Of a stretch of 64,000 bases of DNA, positions 22,757 to 31,752 are shown one piece after another. Source of the stretch: Acidiluteibacter ferrifornacis (lineage in GTDB: Bacteria > Bacteroidota > Bacteroidia > Flavobacteriales_E > Vicingaceae). A program made the position numbers and the translations under genes. The notes beneath the pieces were generated by a model. It had not been told where the DNA came from and did no database searches. It saw only the letters and a list, made by a program, of their open reading frames with translations. How positions within the stretch are numbered: position 1 is the stretch's first letter; each line of letters starts with the position of its first letter. Where the stretch lies: NCBI RefSeq assembly GCF_009909615.1, contig NZ_WWNE01000018.1, positions 69,393 to 133,392 of the forward strand. Direction: 5' to 3'.

Positions 22757-25700
22757 ATGGTTATCAGAAAAGTACTATTATGTTTTCTATCTCTAATTGC
22801 TTCTGCTACTTTCGCTCAAAATGTAGGAGATACAATAGTGGTAAAAGCATTAGATTATACAAGTAAAACAAGAGACACTATTGTTAGTTTCCCGAATGGA
22901 AACCTTACCTATGAAAAGGTAATTATGCGATATGCAATGCGGTGTAAGGATGGCTTAGTGTCACCACCAATTTCTGGACAAACGAATAGAGGATGTGGTG
23001 AGTGGGACTATTCTTGTAACACTTATCTAACAGACTCTACTAAATCTGATTCATTACCTAGAACGACTGACCGCTATTTGATTATTCCCAATACAAATAC
23101 AAGTGGCATTTACAGCAGCACACCTACTTGGAGTGGAAGACCAATAGCTCAAAAATTGGTGAACCTACAGAATGTCGTTTCCGAAGATACCTCCAAAGTT
23201 GGTGTCGGAAATCTAATCGATAGTACAACTTTTAAAGTCAGTGGAAATGGGGGGAAAGTATATATTTTAATGACGCAAACCGAGTTGTCAGCAGCTGGAT
23301 TAGTCGCTGGAGATATCGACGGTTTTAGCTTTTTTAATTTAGGTACAGGAGTTGCCTTAAAAAACTTTAAGGTGAGTGTAAAATCAACTACACTAAACTC
23401 TTTAGCAGCTCCTACTACCGCATTTTTTAATGGGTTTCAAGAGACTTTTTATCATAATTATAACTGTGTGAATGGTGAAAATAGAGTTCAGTTTTACACT
23501 CCGTTTATATGGGATGGGAGCTCTAATGTTGTTTTTGAATTGTCATATGTAGGTAAACCCAATAATAGTAAACTTAATATTCAGAGTCACTTAGCTGTCA
23601 ACACAAACGTATTAGCAGCAATGGAAGACTATTCATACAACTTCTTTCCTTCCAATTATATAGAAGCGGACAGTTATTATGGTATTCCTTCAAATAATCA
23701 ACGAACTGTTGAAGCATGGATAAAAACCACTGTAAAGGGTAAAGAAATCGCTTCTTGGGGGACTAATTCGGCTGGGCAGAAATTTTCCTTCAGAACTGAA
23801 AATTCTGGTTTCCTTAGGTTAGAAATAAATTCTGGATTTGCAGTTGGTTCAACAAATGTAGCAGATGGGAATTGGCATCATGTAGCTTTGGTTTTTTCAG
23901 GAAATACGACTAGTCAAATCCAATTTTATGTGGATGGAGTATTAGAAGTAAATAGCTCTGTAAATAATTTGGCAATCAATACTGGGAATTCTTTGGCAGT
24001 TCAGGTTTCAAATGGTTTTCATGGACGATACTTCGAAGGTGAAATCGATGATTTAAGAATTTGGTCAACTGCATTATCTCCAACTACTATCGCTGATTGG
24101 AGTTACAGGAAAGTAGATGCCTCTCACCCAAATTACAGTTCGTTTGAATTAAATTATGCAGCAAAGGAGCAGACTTCAATAGTTGAGGACGAAAGCGCGA
24201 ATGGCAGAAACGGCGTGTTTAACTTCTCCTCGAGCTATAAGGAATTAGTAGGAGAGCAGCATTTCAAAGAGTTTGTAGCGGCTGCTTATAGGCCTAACAT
24301 TAATTTGTTTCAAGGAACTTATAACCAATCTATAATTCAAGATACCGTAATTGATACCACTTTCCAAAAACCATATGCAGTCATTGAAAGAAGTATTTAT
24401 CCAAAGCCTGGGACTATCTATTCAGATAGTATCGCCTCATTGACTACCAATTATTGGCCACAAAATAATATTATGTATGATTTTAATGGAGTGGTAATCT
24501 CAACAACTCCATCTGCCAGTAGTGTTACCCTTCAAAATAGTGTTTTAAACTATTTTGACCGCAGCGCTTCTCAATTAGAAATAATGTCATTCGTAACTCC
24601 ATATGGTATCAATTTGGATTTGGGGATGGCCGGAAAGGCGTGGTATTTTGATGTAACTGATTTTACACCAATTCTTAAAGGGAATAAAAGATTACAGATG
24701 ACTAGAGGTGGCCAATTTCAAGAACAAATGGATATTCAATTTTTATTTATTGTTGGAACACCTCCAAGGGATGTGGTTGACATTCAGCAAATATGGAAAG
24801 TGGATATGCGTTCTTACGCAGTCATTAGTACCGATGAATATTATGAACCGAGAACTGTTCAATTACCGACAGCAGCTTCTCAATTTAAATTAAGATCCGC
24901 CATCACGGGACATGGTCAGGAAGGAGAGTTTATTCCAAGAAATCACTATTTAAGATTAAACAATGGCGCCACCACATTCAATTGGCAAGTGTGGAAGGAG
25001 TGCTCAGAAAATCCTGTTTATCCGCAAGGAGGCACGTGGATATATGACAGAGCCGGCTGGTGTCCTGGCATGGCGACTGATGTTAAGGAGTACGATATTA
25101 CTGCAAATGTCGCTTCATCGACTTCATTTGATATAGATTACGGGGTAACCATTGCTACTGGAACTTCCAATTATATTGTCAATAATCAATTGGTATCTTA
25201 TGGCGCTGCCAACTTTAATTTGGATGCTAGAGTTACTGAAATCATGAGTCCAACTGATAGAGTAGAGTATGCTAGAGAAAACCCAATGTGTAATAATCCT
25301 GAAATAGAAATCCAGAACTCTGGTAGTACAACTTTAACTTCAGCGACAATCACTTATTGGATAAATAATTCAACGACTCCATTGACATACAATTGGACAG
25401 GAAATCTAGCATTCCTTCAAAAAGCTATAGTTAGTTTACCTGTAACTCCAACATTCTGGGCTGGAGCGCAACAAACCAACACATTCCATGCGGTAATTTC
25501 AAGCGTGAATGGAGCAGCGGATCAATATGCATACAATGATACTATGCGATCAACTTTTATTTTACCACAAATATTTCCGAACCAGTTTTACGTGCAGTTT
25601 TATACGAATAACGCGGCCTCAGAAAGTAGTTATGATATTCGTGATGCTGCAGGAGTGGTATTGTTTCAAAGAAATGGGATGAGTAACTCTACGGTATATA

Positions 25701-26167
25701 AAGACACATTGACACTTAATCAAGGTTGTTATAGTTTTAATGTCTATGACTCTGACGACGATGGTATTTCATTTTTTGCCAATAGCGATGGAAATGGTTC
25801 TATACAATTAAGAAACACTTCTGGTGGCGTAATTAGAAGTATCGCTAGTGACTATGGTGGTGGAATTAAGTATCAATTCAATATTGCCACACCAGTTGGA
25901 GTAGAAGAGATAGATATAAAGTCAAGTGTAATTGTTTATCCCAATCCTAGTCACTCAGTTGTGAATATTGAAACTATTGGTAAAGATATTGAAGAGCTTC
26001 TGATCTATGATGTAAAAGGTCAATTTGTAAAGCAAATTCAAGTCAGTCAGGGTATTCACCATCAAATTCATCAAGTAGATGTGACTTCACTCGAGGAAGG
26101 ACTTTATTTTGTGAGATTAAGATCGAATGGTGTTATGGAAACAAAGCGTTTTATTGTTACCCACTAA
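22757..26167 (+). CDS. Secreted PNGase F-like protein with LamG domain and T9SS sorting domain
   Basis: 1136 residues. Signal peptide about 1-20; an N-terminal region containing GCGEWDYSCNTYL (about 76-88), typical of peptide-N-glycosidase F-related Bacteroidota proteins; a concanavalin-like LamG domain (about 290-450, TVEAWIKTT, GNWHHVALVFSG, QFYVDGVLE); the PNGase F C-terminal-like region (about 640-800) with SAITGHGQEGEF and GGTWIYDRAGWCPG; a CARDB/CUB-like stretch; and a T9SS type A sorting domain (VIVYPNPSHSVVNIE, ending ETKRFIVTH). It probably removes or binds N-glycans outside the cell. Deglycosylating activity is inferred, not shown by a checked active site. Confidence 0.82.
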   Translation: MVIRKVLLCFLSLIASATFAQNVGDTIVVKALDYTSKTRDTIVSFPNGNLTYEKVIMRYAMRCKDGLVSPPISGQTNRGCGEWDYSCNTYLTDSTKSDSLPRTTDRYLIIPNTNTSGIYSSTPTWSGRPIAQKLVNLQNVVSEDTSKVGVGNLIDSTTFKVSGNGGKVYILMTQTELSAAGLVAGDIDGFSFFNLGTGVALKNFKVSVKSTTLNSLAAPTTAFFNGFQETFYHNYNCVNGENRVQFYTPFIWDGSSNVVFELSYVGKPNNSKLNIQSHLAVNTNVLAAMEDYSYNFFPSNYIEADSYYGIPSNNQRTVEAWIKTTVKGKEIASWGTNSAGQKFSFRTENSGFLRLEINSGFAVGSTNVADGNWHHVALVFSGNTTSQIQFYVDGVLEVNSSVNNLAINTGNSLAVQVSNGFHGRYFEGEIDDLRIWSTALSPTTIADWSYRKVDASHPNYSSFELNYAAKEQTSIVEDESANGRNGVFNFSSSYKELVGEQHFKEFVAAAYRPNINLFQGTYNQSIIQDTVIDTTFQKPYAVIERSIYPKPGTIYSDSIASLTTNYWPQNNIMYDFNGVVISTTPSASSVTLQNSVLNYFDRSASQLEIMSFVTPYGINLDLGMAGKAWYFDVTDFTPILKGNKRLQMTRGGQFQEQMDIQFLFIVGTPPRDVVDIQQIWKVDMRSYAVISTDEYYEPRTVQLPTAASQFKLRSAITGHGQEGEFIPRNHYLRLNNGATTFNWQVWKECSENPVYPQGGTWIYDRAGWCPGMATDVKEYDITANVASSTSFDIDYGVTIATGTSNYIVNNQLVSYGAANFNLDARVTEIMSPTDRVEYARENPMCNNPEIEIQNSGSTTLTSATITYWINNSTTPLTYNWTGNLAFLQKAIVSLPVTPTFWAGAQQTNTFHAVISSVNGAADQYAYNDTMRSTFILPQIFPNQFYVQFYTNNAASESSYDIRDAAGVVLFQRNGMSNSTVYKDTLTLNQGCYSFNVYDSDDDGISFFANSDGNGSIQLRNTSGGVIRSIASDYGGGIKYQFNIATPVGVEEIDIKSSVIVYPNPSHSVVNIETIGKDIEELLIYDVKGQFVKQIQVSQGIHHQIHQVDVTSLEEGLYFVRLRSNGVMETKRFIVTH

Positions 26168-26185
26168 AATTAAAGACGATAAACG

Positions 26186-26223
26186 TAAAAAAGCGATTCA
26201 AGATTCTTGAATCGCTTTTTTTT
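26186..26223. terminator. Bidirectional intrinsic terminator
   Basis: AAAAAAGCGATTCAAGA / TCTTGAATCGCTTTTTTTT is a near-perfect hairpin with A and T runs on its two sides. It lies between two convergent genes and can end both transcripts. Confidence 0.93.
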
Positions 26224-26226
26224 GTC

Positions 26227-27147
26227 TTATTTACCAAATTTTAAGCCTATAGAGACGTCAAATCGACTCATGTTTTCTTGCTGACCTTCGGGAAACTTAA
26301 CCCTTTCTTTAACGCCATTGTATTCGATATCAGCTTCCGATAATGAACCAAATACAAAGCCCATGTCAAGTGATAAAAATAAATTCTTATCTAGTTTAAT
26401 GTTATATCCGAAGTCGATTGCCAAACCAACGGTGCTACCAGTCATCTTTATTGGATCTATTAGGTAGCCATCATTATCGTAACCAAAGTAACCCAATGAA
26501 GCGTTGATAACGAAAGGATTAGAAGAACCCGTTGGAAGAAATTGAGCAGAAACTGCTGGGCCAATAAACAAGGTGCTGATATTGTCATTAAGTAAGCCTG
26601 TTCTAATGGCTCCATTTGGATACTCAATATAAATTTCAGCAGAATTACTCGTTCTAAAATTAGAACACATCAAGCCCAGCCCAAACTCTCCATGTAAATA
26701 ATAAAATACATCTCCTGAAAAGTGATAGCCCGTTTTTAACTCTTTATAATAGCTCTTTAGCCCGCTTTGATCTTCGTCATCCAATCGAACTAATAAGTAA
26801 CTAAATCCTCCACTGAGCCCAATACTAAACCGATTTAATCCAGTAGGTGGAGCAACAGTATTACTTTCTTCTGAATTGGTGGTATAATTAGGATTAGCAT
26901 AATCAAATTCTTTCGGTTCAGATTTTACGGGTTTAGAAACATTGAAATGGTAACTTTTAACCTTTGAGCGCTCTAATGAGTAAATAATTTGTATGGGGTC
27001 TTTTTGTGGAAGGACATAAAAAATCGAGTCAAGATTAATTTTTGTAATCTGGCAAAATATTTCTTCCCCAGTTTTTTTTACAATCTTATCTTGGCTAAAT
27101 CCTATCAGGGTTGTAATGGAGAATAGAAGTAGTAATATGGTTTTCAT
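26227..27147 (-). CDS. Outer-membrane beta-barrel protein, unknown
   Basis: 306 residues with a signal peptide (about 1-18, ending GFSQ) and a first domain that begins DKIVKKTGEEIFCQITKI, a pattern common in Bacteroidota proteins with a small N-terminal beta module. The remainder (about 100-306) consists of amphipathic strands ending in VSIGLKFGK, as expected for an outer-membrane barrel. Monocistronic, sharing the terminator with the convergent PNGase F-like gene. No substrate can be suggested. Confidence 0.72.
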   Translation of the reverse strand: MKTILLLLFSITTLIGFSQDKIVKKTGEEIFCQITKINLDSIFYVLPQKDPIQIIYSLERSKVKSYHFNVSKPVKSEPKEFDYANPNYTTNSEESNTVAPPTGLNRFSIGLSGGFSYLLVRLDDEDQSGLKSYYKELKTGYHFSGDVFYYLHGEFGLGLMCSNFRTSNSAEIYIEYPNGAIRTGLLNDNISTLFIGPAVSAQFLPTGSSNPFVINASLGYFGYDNDGYLIDPIKMTGSTVGLAIDFGYNIKLDKNLFLSLDMGFVFGSLSEADIEYNGVKERVKFPEGQQENMSRFDVSIGLKFGK

Positions 27148-27226
27148 TTGCGGTTGGTAAAATTTCGTTTTAAATATAATTGATAAAAACCATAAAAAAG
27201 TTATTTCTATTTTAACTCGAATAAAA

Positions 27227-28753
27227 TTACCTGCGTCTTTTTATTCCTAGAACGCCTAAAAGGCCTCTTGTTAACTCTCGCGCTATTGTTCGTCCAATTT
27301 GTCGAGCTGTCGTAGACCCCAAAACAGCTTCAATTGTTGATTTTTCTGACTTTTTGGGTTGAGCAGCTTTACGAGTTGAACTTTCATTGCGTTGAGCAGC
27401 TTTTTCGAGTTTTGCTGTCAAAATTTCATAAGCCGACTCTCGATTTATATTTTTGTTGTAATGTGCAGCAATCCTTGAACGACTTACAATTTGGTCGATC
27501 TCATCGGCTGTTAGAATATCCATTCGCGACTGAGGTGCACGCAAAAGGGTATGAACCAGTTCCGTTGGTCTACCTTTTTTACCTAAAGCAGTAATCAAAC
27601 ATTCTCCTGTTCCAAGGTTGGTTAATAAATCTTTAGTATCATAAAATTCAGTGATAGGATAATTTTCAGCTGCCATTTTAATGGCTCTTCGGTCTTTGGC
27701 AGTAAATGCCCTTAATGCATGTTGGACTTTAAGTCCTAATTGAGAAAGAATTGTTTCCGGGACATCTGTGGGATTTTGTGTAATGAAGAATAAGCCCACT
27801 CCTTTTGAACGTATCAATTTAATTGTGGTTTCCAATTGATCTAAGAGTTCCTTTGAGGCTTCATCAAAAATTAGGTGTGCTTCATCAATAAACACACATA
27901 ATTTAGGTTTGTCCATATCTCCAATCTCTGGCAACTTTTCATAAAGCTCAGCTATCAGACACAGCATGAAGGTAGAAAACAGTTTTGGTTTGTTTTGTAT
28001 GTCTGTTAATCGGAGTATAGATACAATGCCCTTCCCATTTAGATCTGTTCGAATTAAGTCCTCTACTTCAAAAGAAGGTTCTCCAAAAAAACGATCCGCT
28101 CCTTGCTGTTCGATCTCTAATGTTTTTCTTAGAATGGCACCTACTGAAGAACCACTTATGGTGCCGTATTCGTTTTCGATTTCAGCTTTTCCTTCTTTGG
28201 AAATGTAATTCAATACTTTTTTAAAATCATCTAAATCTAGTAATGGTAAGCCATGGTCATCACAATATTTAAACGCTACTGAAACAGCTCCTGTTTGGGT
28301 ATCATTTAGTCCTAATATTTTTGAAAAAAGAACCGGGCCAAACTCTGAAACCGTAGCCTTTAGTTGAACACCTTTTTCATCACTCAATGATAAAAACTCT
28401 ACAGGACTCTTATTGGCTTCGAAAGGAAATCCAATTTTATCATGCCGTTCGTTTATTTTAGGGTGGCCTTCAGACGCAGCAGCTATACCACTGAGGTCTC
28501 CTTTGATATCCATAATTAATGATGGAACCCCCTGTTTAGAGAGTTCCTCAGCAATAATTTGTAACGTCTTTGTTTTTCCAGTTCCAGTAGCACCAGATAT
28601 TAAACCATGCCGATTCATTGTATTTAAAGGCACTTTAACTAAGGTGTTGGTTTGTGCTTCAAAATCTACCATTGCAGCACCTAAGGTGATGAATTCTCCT
28701 TCAAAGGAGTATGAACTTTCGATGGTGGAAATGAATGGAGACTTATCTGTCAT
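27227..28753 (-). CDS. HerA-like ATPase (DUF853 family)
   Basis: 508 residues. It matches the DUF853/YjgR group of HerA-FtsK-type ATPases: Walker A GATGTGKT (about 53-60), IMDIKGDLSGIA, Walker B LCVFIDEAHLIF (about 287-298), then FFITQNPTDVPETILSQLG. The C-terminus is basic (ARELTRGLLGVLGIKRRR). HerA relatives pump DNA, but the physiological role of DUF853 proteins is not settled. No NurA-type nuclease gene is adjacent. Stand-alone gene preceded by a 311-bp intergenic region. Confidence 0.9.
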   Translation of the reverse strand: MTDKSPFISTIESSYSFEGEFITLGAAMVDFEAQTNTLVKVPLNTMNRHGLISGATGTGKTKTLQIIAEELSKQGVPSLIMDIKGDLSGIAAASEGHPKINERHDKIGFPFEANKSPVEFLSLSDEKGVQLKATVSEFGPVLFSKILGLNDTQTGAVSVAFKYCDDHGLPLLDLDDFKKVLNYISKEGKAEIENEYGTISGSSVGAILRKTLEIEQQGADRFFGEPSFEVEDLIRTDLNGKGIVSILRLTDIQNKPKLFSTFMLCLIAELYEKLPEIGDMDKPKLCVFIDEAHLIFDEASKELLDQLETTIKLIRSKGVGLFFITQNPTDVPETILSQLGLKVQHALRAFTAKDRRAIKMAAENYPITEFYDTKDLLTNLGTGECLITALGKKGRPTELVHTLLRAPQSRMDILTADEIDQIVSRSRIAAHYNKNINRESAYEILTAKLEKAAQRNESSTRKAAQPKKSEKSTIEAVLGSTTARQIGRTIARELTRGLLGVLGIKRRR

Positions 28754-29064
28754 TGCTGTAAACTATTACTGATGTTAAAAAATAGGTATATGGAGTACAA
28801 TAATAGCTATTTTTAAAGTAATCGTTACGTTAAATAGGACTGGAGAAAATGGATTATTTAGCCAATGATTTGTTCTATCAGAAATCGTGTTTAACGATTA
28901 TAAGAGTTAAAATAGAATAGGCTGAAAAGTGAAAGGTTTTAGAAATAATTAATATAACAATACGTCAATTAATCACTAAAAAAAGGTAGAATTACCAAAA
29001 TTATAGAAATGTGGGGTGTAGATAAGATTAATCATCTAAATTCAATGTATAAAGAAAGATTAGT
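28754..29064. other. Intergenic region
   Basis: 311 bp upstream of the HerA-like gene and downstream of the YciI-like gene, both on the minus strand. It should contain the HerA-like gene's promoter. I see no strong hairpin, repeat or open frame. Confidence 0.4.
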
Positions 29065-29523
29065 TCAAGGCGACTTTTTCTCAATTTTTTCATGGAAATC
29101 AAGGTACATAGGGATAGCAGCCGAGCCATACCAAGGGTAGAGTTCTGGCTTCAATAGTTTTGCCGTTATAGCAGGATCTGTTTCTAATAAGGTTAGCACT
29201 TCTTTCTCATCACTAAGATTAAATAAAAACAAGCCTCGAAAATCATTAGGGTTTTTAGCGAATGGGCCGGCAATAATCATTTTTTCTTCTTCAACGAGTC
29301 GACCAATATTTTTTAAGTGGCCTTCAAATAGTTTACTTCTAGTTGATTGATCTTCAATGGTACTATCTCCAGTTTTTAAAATAACTAAAACATACATTTT
29401 CATGCCATAATCGTCAGCGCCCAATTTTTTAGCTAGTGTAGAGTCATAAGTTGAAGCGGCTGTTTGACTATGAGCATATAGCGTTAAAAAAAGGAAGGCA
29501 AAAAGATTTAGTACTTTATACAT
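29065..29523 (-). CDS. Secreted YciI-like domain protein
   Basis: 152 residues: signal peptide (about 1-19, LTLYAHSQ) followed by a ferredoxin-like YCII-related domain (about 45-130: YVLVILKTGDS, SKLFEGHLKNIGRLVEEEKMIIAGPFAKNPNDFRG, EVLTLLETDPAI). The conserved His and Asp of YciI proteins fall within GHLKNI and TDPAI. Most YciI proteins are cytosolic; export here is a small variation seen in Bacteroidota. The function is unknown, with enzymatic activity proposed for some relatives. Confidence 0.78.
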   Translation of the reverse strand: MYKVLNLFAFLFLTLYAHSQTAASTYDSTLAKKLGADDYGMKMYVLVILKTGDSTIEDQSTRSKLFEGHLKNIGRLVEEEKMIIAGPFAKNPNDFRGLFLFNLSDEKEVLTLLETDPAITAKLLKPELYPWYGSAAIPMYLDFHEKIEKKSP

Positions 29524-29563
29524 GTGGACTTAATTTAGGTCGAAGATAGAAAAAATAGATCAT

Positions 29564-29599
29564 AAAAAAGCTCCATGCAAACTAAATGGCATGGAGCTT
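29564..29599 (-). terminator. Terminator of the DnaJ-KTSC gene
   Basis: Hairpin AAGCTCCATGC / GCATGGAGCTT with a 10-nt loop; on the minus strand it is followed by a run of T residues, 20 bp beyond the stop codon of the gene at 29621-30070. Confidence 0.88.
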
Positions 29600-29620
29600 C
29601 GAGAAAGTTCTTAAAGTTTC

Positions 29621-30070
29621 TTATTCTTGATCTGATCCTTTTTTTGATTTTCTATAAAGGAAGGTGTTAAAGATGTTTCTTTTCCCAAAACGCATCTGTT
29701 TATCAGAGTTCACAAACTTTTGAAACAACTTGGCATTCACACCAAAGTATTCATAAGTAGAACCATCAGTGAAAGTCACATCCATCAACAGGCCTTTATG
29801 TTTGTAATCTACCACACCTTCCGTATCCAACATTTTTGTATACTCCTCTAAATTTGCAGCTTTAGTTTCAGGGGCTATGCTAACCAAAAAGTGATATCCA
29901 TCAATAATTTGTTTACTCATTCTATCAGCTTCTTCAGCTTTAGAATCATCTGCTTGAAATTTATCTGGATGCCACTCTTTTACAAGATTCCTATAAGTAG
30001 TTTTAATTTGTTTTAAATCAATTTCATTTTCTACAGAAAATAGTTTCTTGTATTCGTTGATGCGTTTCAT
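29621..30070 (-). CDS. J-domain protein with C-terminal KTSC domain
   Basis: 149 residues. The N-terminal J domain (about 5-70) contains the HPD tripeptide in KEWHPDKFQ, needed to stimulate Hsp70 ATPase. The C-terminal KTSC domain (about 88-141) is VDYKHKGLLMDVTFTDGSTYEYFGVNAKLFQKFVNSD, ending NTFLYRK. KTSC domains are thought to bind nucleic acid or RNA-processing enzymes. The fusion therefore looks like a specialised DnaK co-chaperone with a second binding domain. It lies next to, and on the same strand as, a DEAD-box RNA helicase gene, 56 bp away. Confidence 0.86.
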   Translation of the reverse strand: MKRINEYKKLFSVENEIDLKQIKTTYRNLVKEWHPDKFQADDSKAEEADRMSKQIIDGYHFLVSIAPETKAANLEEYTKMLDTEGVVDYKHKGLLMDVTFTDGSTYEYFGVNAKLFQKFVNSDKQMRFGKRNIFNTFLYRKSKKGSDQE

Positions 30071-30126
30071 TACTGCTTTTTTTTAATGGTGCGCGAAAGT
30101 ACACATAATCTGAAAGTGAAAAGAGA

Positions 30127-31260
30127 TTAAAAATCTAAATTTTCAGAATCAACCATAGTAACCCATTTTTTCATTTTCTTTTGAATGACTTTAAAATGAT
30201 GGCTATCCTCTGGAGTGACAAATGTGATTGCTTCTCCAGGATTTTCTGCCCGACCTGTTCGGCCGATTCTATGAATAAAATCTTTAGGAGACCTAGGTAA
30301 TTCGTAATTGATTACACATGGTAAAAATTCGATATCAATACCCCTAGAAAGCAGGTCGGTAGCGACCATCACTCTTAATTTGCCAGATTTAAACAAGTTT
30401 AATGTCTCATTTCGATTTCCTTGGGTTTTCTTACTATGGATGGCTCTAGATGAAATTCCATTCTTGAATAGTTTGTCAGAAACTTTATCGGCTTCATGGG
30501 TGGAAGATGTAAAAACTAAAACTTGATGGAGCTTTTTCGACTCGATCAAATAACGCAAGAGAGGTCCTTTTTTTTCCAATGAAACGAAGTAACCTGTTTG
30601 CTGAATCAAGTCCAATTGTTCAACTGCATCTTCTATCTTAATTACGATAGGTTGTTGTAATAATAATTGTTCTATTTTTTGAACTTCCGGACTTAAAGTG
30701 GCTGAAAATAAAAGTGTTTGTTTTTGAGACGGTAATAATGCGAATATACGATCCATCTCGGCCTTAAAACCAAGGTTTAGCATTTTATCCGCTTCGTCTA
30801 GAACTAAAACACTAATTTTATTAGTAATTAGCGCTTTAGAGTCTATTAGTTCTAAAAGTCGACCAGGAGTGGCAACTAAAACATTTACGCCGTAAAGTCC
30901 TTTCATTTGTGGATTAATAGAAACTCCACCATAAGCAGCCATAGATTTGAATGGGTAGGAGAGGTGGGTGCTTAATTGCTGAAAAATCTCATTCACCTGG
31001 ACGGCTAACTCTCTAGTTGGCACTAATACCAATGCGTTTATGTTTCTATTTTTTTCAGTGGTATTCCCTTTTAAATTCGACAAAATGGGTAATACATAGC
31101 TAGCTGTTTTTCCTGAACCCGTTTTAGCAATCCCTAGCAAATCTCTACCTTTTAGGATTTCAGGAATTGCTTGTTTTTGTATGGGTGTTGGGGATTTATA
31201 ATCTAAAGCATTTATCGCTTTTAGAAGTTGAGGAGAAAGACCTAGGGATGAGAATGACAT
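30127..31260 (-). CDS. DEAD-box RNA helicase (RhlE-like)
   Basis: 377 residues containing the complete core: F-motif/Q-motif (GLSPQLLKAINALDYKSPTPIQKQAI), Walker A AKTGSGKT (about 46-53), PTRELAVQ, GG, TPGRLLEL, DEAD (about 154-157), SAT, then domain 2 with VLVFTSSTHEADKV, ATDLLSRGIDI and HRIGRTGRAE. The short tail lacks the long basic extension of cold-shock helicases. It unwinds RNA duplexes, probably in ribosome assembly or mRNA turnover. It lies upstream of the DnaJ-KTSC gene on the same strand. Confidence 0.95.
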   Translation of the reverse strand: MSFSSLGLSPQLLKAINALDYKSPTPIQKQAIPEILKGRDLLGIAKTGSGKTASYVLPILSNLKGNTTEKNRNINALVLVPTRELAVQVNEIFQQLSTHLSYPFKSMAAYGGVSINPQMKGLYGVNVLVATPGRLLELIDSKALITNKISVLVLDEADKMLNLGFKAEMDRIFALLPSQKQTLLFSATLSPEVQKIEQLLLQQPIVIKIEDAVEQLDLIQQTGYFVSLEKKGPLLRYLIESKKLHQVLVFTSSTHEADKVSDKLFKNGISSRAIHSKKTQGNRNETLNLFKSGKLRVMVATDLLSRGIDIEFLPCVINYELPRSPKDFIHRIGRTGRAENPGEAITFVTPEDSHHFKVIQKKMKKWVTMVDSENLDF

Positions 31261-31327
31261 CTAAATATTTTGTGGTTAAAAGTTTACAAAGGTAGTTTGA
31301 AACATTGGAGAATAGTGGAGTCGTTTT

Positions 31328-31741
31328 TTATTTTTCACTTTCAACATATTTTTTAAAGTTTTCTAAAATGGATTGCCATCCTGCGCGCTGATGTTCAGCA
31401 GAATGAATGTCTTCTGTTTCAAAAGTTTCCTGGAGTAGAATACAATCATCTAGTTGCAGAAATTTAATTGTTACTGCTCTGTCATCTAACATTCGGTAGG
31501 TAATGAGTTTATTAGTAACGACCTGGTCGTATATTCCTTCAAAATCAAACCCTACACTACCATCTTTAGCTTCCATTCTCCATGAAAACTTACCATTAGG
31601 AACCATCTGATTTTCTGCGCTAGGACAACACCAGTCTTCGGAAGCAAAATTCCAATGAATAATGTGATTAGGTTGGGTCCAATACTCCCAAACTCGGTCC
31701 ATATCTGCTTTGATTTCAATTTCTAAAGTAATAGACTTCAT
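31328..31741 (-). CDS. SRPBCC/AHSA1-type domain protein
   Basis: 137 residues of the SRPBCC (START-like) fold, AHSA1-related group: ITLEIEIKADMDRVWEYWTQPNHIIHWNFASEDW, GKFSWRMEAKDGSVGFDFEGIYDQV, TFETEDIHSAEHQRAGWQSILENFKKYVE. These small proteins bind hydrophobic ligands; the specific role is unknown. The gene is 11 bp downstream of the aldo/keto reductase gene, so the two are probably co-transcribed. Confidence 0.88.
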   Translation of the reverse strand: MKSITLEIEIKADMDRVWEYWTQPNHIIHWNFASEDWCCPSAENQMVPNGKFSWRMEAKDGSVGFDFEGIYDQVVTNKLITYRMLDDRAVTIKFLQLDDCILLQETFETEDIHSAEHQRAGWQSILENFKKYVESEK

Positions 31742-31752
31742 CTTTTATTAAC

